Source: Serratia entomophila
GTDB taxonomy: Bacteria; Pseudomonadota; Gammaproteobacteria; Enterobacterales; Enterobacteriaceae
NCBI RefSeq assembly: GCF_021462285.1
Contig: NZ_CP082787.1
Location: 1,178,001 to 1,242,000 of the forward strand
DNA length: 64,000 bases
Direction of reading: 5' to 3'
The notes below the pieces were generated by a model. That model was not told where the DNA came from and searched no databases. It saw only the letters and a program-made list of their open reading frames with translations. The translations under genes were made by a program, and so were the position numbers. Below, in pieces: positions 60,703 to 64,000 of the stretch; within the stretch, counting starts at the first letter, position 1, and each line of letters opens with the position of its first letter.

Positions 60703-62157
60703 ATGAACGCCAGAATAAATGCCAAACATGGTCTACCGGTCACCGTTCAGCTAATCAATCTTTTCATGCTGACCTTTTTGCTTTCCCTGTTGGGCATCCT
60801 TTCCAGGCCGATTGGTTCGCTTTCGCTGTTCTGGCCGGTGAACGCCATTTTACTTGGTTTGCTGTTGCGTAAACCGGCTTACGCCACTCCTTTTGGCTGG
60901 CTGACTATCTATTTGGGGATGGTGGTTGCCGATCTCAGCGCCGGCGACGGCGAGGGGCTGTTTTTAGCCATGTGGCTGAACGCCTGCAATATGTCGCTTA
61001 TCGCCACCGGCTATGGCGTGATGCTGCTGCTGCCGCAGTCGCAGCGGCGGATGGGCAAGCCCCAGGCGATCCTCTATATGTTCACCGCCAGCCTGGCGGG
61101 CGCGGCGGTGGCGTCGACGCTGTCGGTGTTGCGCAATGAAAGCCTGTATAACAACTCGGTGATCATCGCCTGGCTGGCGTGGTTCAGCGAGCAGTTCTCC
61201 ACCAACCTGTTGTTGTTGCCGGTGATCCTGGCGGCGCCGCGGCTGAAGCAGCTGCTGCGCATGCCGATCCGCTGGCGGTTGAGCGCCGGTGCCCCCTTGC
61301 TGGCGCTGGTGGTTTCGTTGGTCTTCAGCGTGTATATCGGCGGCCCCGGCGCTATCGCTTTCCCTATTCCTGCGCTGCTGTGGTGTGCGGTGCGCTACCA
61401 GCTGTTTACCGTCACGCTGTTGACCTTGCTGACCGGCATGACCGAGATCAGCAGCATTTCGGCCAATCTGATGCTGTACGAAACGCCGAATAACCACAAT
61501 GCATTCCTCGATACCCTGATGTCCGCCCGGCTGGGGATCGCCATGCTGGTGATGGGGCCCCTGATCCTTTCCAGTTCGATCGCCGTCAACCGCAAGCTGA
61601 TGCGGCGCCTGGAACACAGTGCCAATCACGACTTCCTGACCGGCGTGCTGGCGCGCAGCGCGCTGACGCGCAAGGCCGGTGAACTGTTGGAGCACAAACA
61701 CAGGTCCGGGGAAGCGGTGTCGCTGCTGCTGATCGACATCGATCACTTCAAACTGGTCAACGACACCTATGGCCATGCCGTCGGCGATCAGGTGTTGGCG
61801 TCGTTCGCCCATACCCTGCGGCGTGAACTGCGGCGCGATCAGCTGTTTGGCCGCCTGGGCGGCGAGGAGTTCGCCATTATGCTGCCGCGCGCGTTGGCGG
61901 CGCAGGGCGTGGCGCTGGGCGAACATCTGCGCCAACTGGTGGAGAAGGCCGATATGCATCCAGGCGGTAAGGTGCCGCTGAAAATAACCATCAGCGTCGG
62001 CGTCGCCAGCCTGGCGATGAATGAGGTGAAGTCGCTGGAGCAACTGATGAATATGGCGGATATCGCGCTTTACCGTGCCAAGACGCAGGGGCGCAACCGG
62101 GTGGAGTCGTTCAACCTGGTGAGCGGCAACAGCATCGGGCACATCATGTTCCGTTAG
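60703..62157 (+). CDS. Diguanylate cyclase with MASE1 membrane sensor
   Basis: 484 residues from the ATG at 60703 (ATG 60691 possible). N-terminal ~300 residues are eight or so membrane helices of MASE1 type (LSLFWPVNAILLGLLLRKP). The GGDEF domain (about 335-475) has HDFLTGVLARSAL, DIDHFKLVNDTYGHAVGD and the active-site loop GGEEF (386-390), so it should make cyclic di-GMP. The RxxD inhibitory site is absent: the Asp before GGEEF is one residue out of place and lacks its Arg. Signal sensed unknown. Confidence 0.88.
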   Translation: MNARINAKHGLPVTVQLINLFMLTFLLSLLGILSRPIGSLSLFWPVNAILLGLLLRKPAYATPFGWLTIYLGMVVADLSAGDGEGLFLAMWLNACNMSLIATGYGVMLLLPQSQRRMGKPQAILYMFTASLAGAAVASTLSVLRNESLYNNSVIIAWLAWFSEQFSTNLLLLPVILAAPRLKQLLRMPIRWRLSAGAPLLALVVSLVFSVYIGGPGAIAFPIPALLWCAVRYQLFTVTLLTLLTGMTEISSISANLMLYETPNNHNAFLDTLMSARLGIAMLVMGPLILSSSIAVNRKLMRRLEHSANHDFLTGVLARSALTRKAGELLEHKHRSGEAVSLLLIDIDHFKLVNDTYGHAVGDQVLASFAHTLRRELRRDQLFGRLGGEEFAIMLPRALAAQGVALGEHLRQLVEKADMHPGGKVPLKITISVGVASLAMNEVKSLEQLMNMADIALYRAKTQGRNRVESFNLVSGNSIGHIMFR

Positions 62158-62161
62158 CGTT

Positions 62162-62323
62162 TCAGCCCTGCCGGGGTTCAAATTCGGCGCCGCAGTTGGG
62201 GCAGATCAACATCACTTTTTGCCGTAGCGTCGCGCATTTCTGGCGGGTAACGTAGGCGCATTTGGGACAGGCGATTTGGGTGGAGCGGTTGATAAAGCCA
62301 TTAACGCTGGGAGTGTCGGACAT
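62162..62323 (-). CDS. Small zinc-ribbon protein, paralog B
   Basis: 53 residues from the ATG at 62323. IACPKCAYVTRQKCATLRQK and MLICPNCGAEFEPRQG; same layout as 58880-59041. Starts further upstream in frame are possible. Convergent with the cyclase gene, 4 bp between stops. Confidence 0.78.
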   Translation of the reverse strand: MSDTPSVNGFINRSTQIACPKCAYVTRQKCATLRQKVMLICPNCGAEFEPRQG

Positions 62324-62404
62324 ATCGGCGGCCTGTGTCAGGTGAAAACCCACGCTAACACAGGCGGTAGCAAATAGCCCTGATTGTTTTTTATACCGAA
62401 ACGC

Positions 62405-62890
62405 TTACAGGCTCTTCAGCGCCTTGAGGGTGTCGTCCATATCGATTTCGTGCTCGGAGAAGGTATGGGTCGCGTTCTGGAAGGTGGTGATGGTCAGCAT
62501 GCGCAGCGTCTGCATGGTTTGCGGCGCTTCTTCAGACTGCGGGCGGATGCGGTTCATCAGCAGGCCCACCGACAGCACGGTATTCTCTTTGTCCACTTCT
62601 GCCTTGACCGGCACTTCTTTGGTGAAGGTGTTGAAGGACTTGATGCTGGAAATCTTGATTCTTTCGTTGGCGATGATGATGTACTTGCTCGGCGCCAGCA
62701 CCTTGACCGCAAAGGCGGACGGGCCTTTGGCGTTGTTGGTCGGCTCGAAGGTCACCGCCGCGTTTTTCTTAATCAGCTCCGGGTTTTGCACTTTAATCAC
62801 GTGAAAATAACGATTTTCCCCGTTCTCATCGGTAATAAAGCCGAAGCCTTTGTCTTCAAAAAAAGTCGTTATCTTGCCGTTCATCGTCAT
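62405..62890 (-). CDS. Cold-shock-domain protein with C-terminal extension
   Basis: 161 residues (MTMNGKITTFFEDKGFGFIT...). Residues 1-70 are a cold-shock OB fold with RNP1-like KGFGFI and RNP2-like YFHVIK. The remaining ~90 residues are a beta-rich domain of unknown role (IIIANERIKISSIKSFNTF). Single-stranded nucleic-acid binding expected. Other in-frame starts at 62884 and 62896. Confidence 0.75.
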   Translation of the reverse strand: MTMNGKITTFFEDKGFGFITDENGENRYFHVIKVQNPELIKKNAAVTFEPTNNAKGPSAFAVKVLAPSKYIIIANERIKISSIKSFNTFTKEVPVKAEVDKENTVLSVGLLMNRIRPQSEEAPQTMQTLRMLTITTFQNATHTFSEHEIDMDDTLKALKSL

Positions 62891-63052
62891 TCTCATAAAT
62901 TCGTTTGATACAGCGCTTATGATAGCGCGGAATACCCGCCAGTAACAGATTGGGCGCGCCCGCATTTAATAATGCGATAACGGCATTTAGCGCATTTTCG
63001 GCCACATGCTATTTTTCATCCTGACTTCATTCAATGCGGAAAGGGAAAATCG

Positions 63053-63559
63053 ATGGGAATCAAACGCCTTAATCACGCGGTGCTGTACGTCAGCGATGTG
63101 CAGCGCAGCGCAGAGTTTTATCACCAGGCGCTGGGGTTTAAGCTGAAACCGACCGACAACCCGGACAACGCGGTGTTTACCCAGGCGGCCGACTCGGATA
63201 ACGACCACGATCTGGCGCTGTTCAGCAAGAACCTGGGGCAGCAGCGCGCCGGAGTCTTCCGTGCCAACGGCGAACCGCCGGCGGAACATGAACCGCCGGC
63301 CGGGCTGTACCACCTGGCCTGGGAGGTGGACAGCCTTGCGGAGCTGGAGCGCATTCGCGATCGGCTGGCTGAGCGGGGCATTCTCGGGCTGGAAGAGGAT
63401 CACGGGGTGCACAAGAGCATCTACGGCCACGATCCGGACGGGCTGCTGTTTGAGATCGCCTGGTTTATCCCCCCGGCGCTGTTGACCGAGCAGGATAAAA
63501 ATCAGCGGGGCATTCGGCCGCTGGACTTCGCCGCCGAGAAACGCCGCTTCGCCGTTTGA
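63053..63559 (+). CDS. VOC-family (glyoxalase/extradiol dioxygenase-like) protein
   Basis: 168 residues with two beta-alpha-beta-beta-beta modules. Probable metal ligands: H8 (LNHAVLYV), His in GLYHLAWEV (near 87), and Glu in LLFEIAWF (near 138). Resembles ring-cleaving dioxygenase-like single-domain VOC enzymes; substrate unknown. AAGGG upstream. Confidence 0.8.
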   Translation: MGIKRLNHAVLYVSDVQRSAEFYHQALGFKLKPTDNPDNAVFTQAADSDNDHDLALFSKNLGQQRAGVFRANGEPPAEHEPPAGLYHLAWEVDSLAELERIRDRLAERGILGLEEDHGVHKSIYGHDPDGLLFEIAWFIPPALLTEQDKNQRGIRPLDFAAEKRRFAV

Positions 63560-63588
63560 TGTGCCGGGGCGCCGCCGCGCCCCGCAGG

Positions 63589-64000
63589 TTACAACACCTT
63601 ATTGAGAAAGTTGATGGTGCGCTGGTGCTGCGGTTGGTTCAGCACCTGCCGCGCCTCGCCCTGTTCGACTATCTGCCCGTCGACCATAAACACCACCCGA
63701 TCCGCCGCCTCGCGCGCGAAACCTATCTCGTGGGTGACCACCACCAGGGTGACGCCCAAATCCGCCAGCCCCTTGATCACGTCCAGCACTTCGCCGACCA
63801 GCTCGGGATCGAGCGCCGACGTCGGCTCATCGAACAGGATCACCTTCGGGTTCAGCGCCAGCGCGCGCGCAATGGCGATGCGCTGTTGCTGGCCGCCGGA
63901 CAAGTGGCGCGGGTAGGCGTCCGCTTTGTGGCGCAGCCCGACGGTGTCCAGCAATTGGCAGGCCACCTCTTTCGCCCGTTCGCGGCTGTGGATTTTATGC
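63589..64000 (-). CDS. Polar amino-acid ABC transporter ATPase, C-terminal part
   Basis: About 137 residues visible; the gene runs off the window end. Signature LSGGQQQRIAIARAL, Walker B VILFDEPTSALD and switch His (VVTHEIGFAREAADRVVFM) are present, typical of the GlnQ/HisP-type ATPases. Ends FLNKVL. Its permease and binding protein would lie beyond 64000. Confidence 0.9.
   Translation of the reverse strand, partial: HKIHSRERAKEVACQLLDTVGLRHKADAYPRHLSGGQQQRIAIARALALNPKVILFDEPTSALDPELVGEVLDVIKGLADLGVTLVVVTHEIGFAREAADRVVFMVDGQIVEQGEARQVLNQPQHQRTINFLNKVL

Noticed and set aside
60964..62181. 405-codon leftward frame opposite the diguanylate cyclase
   Set aside because: His/Arg/Gln-rich shadow of the GC-rich cyclase gene; no domain.

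Overview
The window is a piece of an enterobacterial chromosome, most likely Serratia marcescens or a close relative. It carries the core order ybbP, galP, purK-purE, lpxH-ppiB, cysS, ybcJ-folD and tRNA-Arg(UCU) (argU). Beyond a prophage lies a 1004-residue S-layer protein of the Serratia SlaA type. Flanking genes are GC-rich (codon third positions mostly G/C); the prophage is closer to 50% GC. Family names rest on remembered sequence similarity, because no database search was possible.

Layout. 1-9347: housekeeping genes. 9348-9424: argU. 9380-50126: an apparently complete 40.7-kb prophage bounded by a perfect 51-bp direct repeat that restores the 3' end of argU. 50165-50283: fossil of a second integrase just outside attR. 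51003-54017: slaA. 54018-57067: decayed DNA with an acyltransferase gene and a broken tailspike gene. 57068-64000: chromosomal genes (glycosyltransferase, flavodoxin-like oxidoreductase, diguanylate cyclase, cold-shock-domain protein, two paralogous zinc ribbons, VOC protein, partial ABC ATPase).

The prophage is a lambdoid short-tailed phage. The morphogenesis block (TerS, TerL, portal, scaffold, coat, gp4, gp10, gp26 needle, gp14, gp7, gp20, gp16, tailspike) follows P22 order. Immunity is lambda-type: CI with a LexA-like protease domain, a lambda-type Cro, and CII. The antiterminator resembles P22 gp24. Replication uses O/P-like proteins with iterons inside O, and recombination uses a Sak4-type ATPase plus SSB, as in HK620. 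I could read the control circuit directly: matching 15-bp operators at OL and OR, PL and PR with the same -10, leaderless-type PRM, a CII box inside cII, nutL and nutR with the same boxB loop, a run of intrinsic terminators along the leftward operon, and a Q-controlled late promoter with a nearby terminator.

Accessory content of most interest: a membrane protein gene directly behind cI in the rex position; small genes in the slot P22 uses for immI, one with an HExxH motif; two long binary-coded peptide-repeat genes; a phage Pol III theta homolog; a PP-loop (PAPS-reductase-like) enzyme; a ~125-residue insertion in the gp10 tail factor; and a tailspike with an SGNH esterase domain instead of an obvious beta-helix, followed by a possible second receptor-binding protein.
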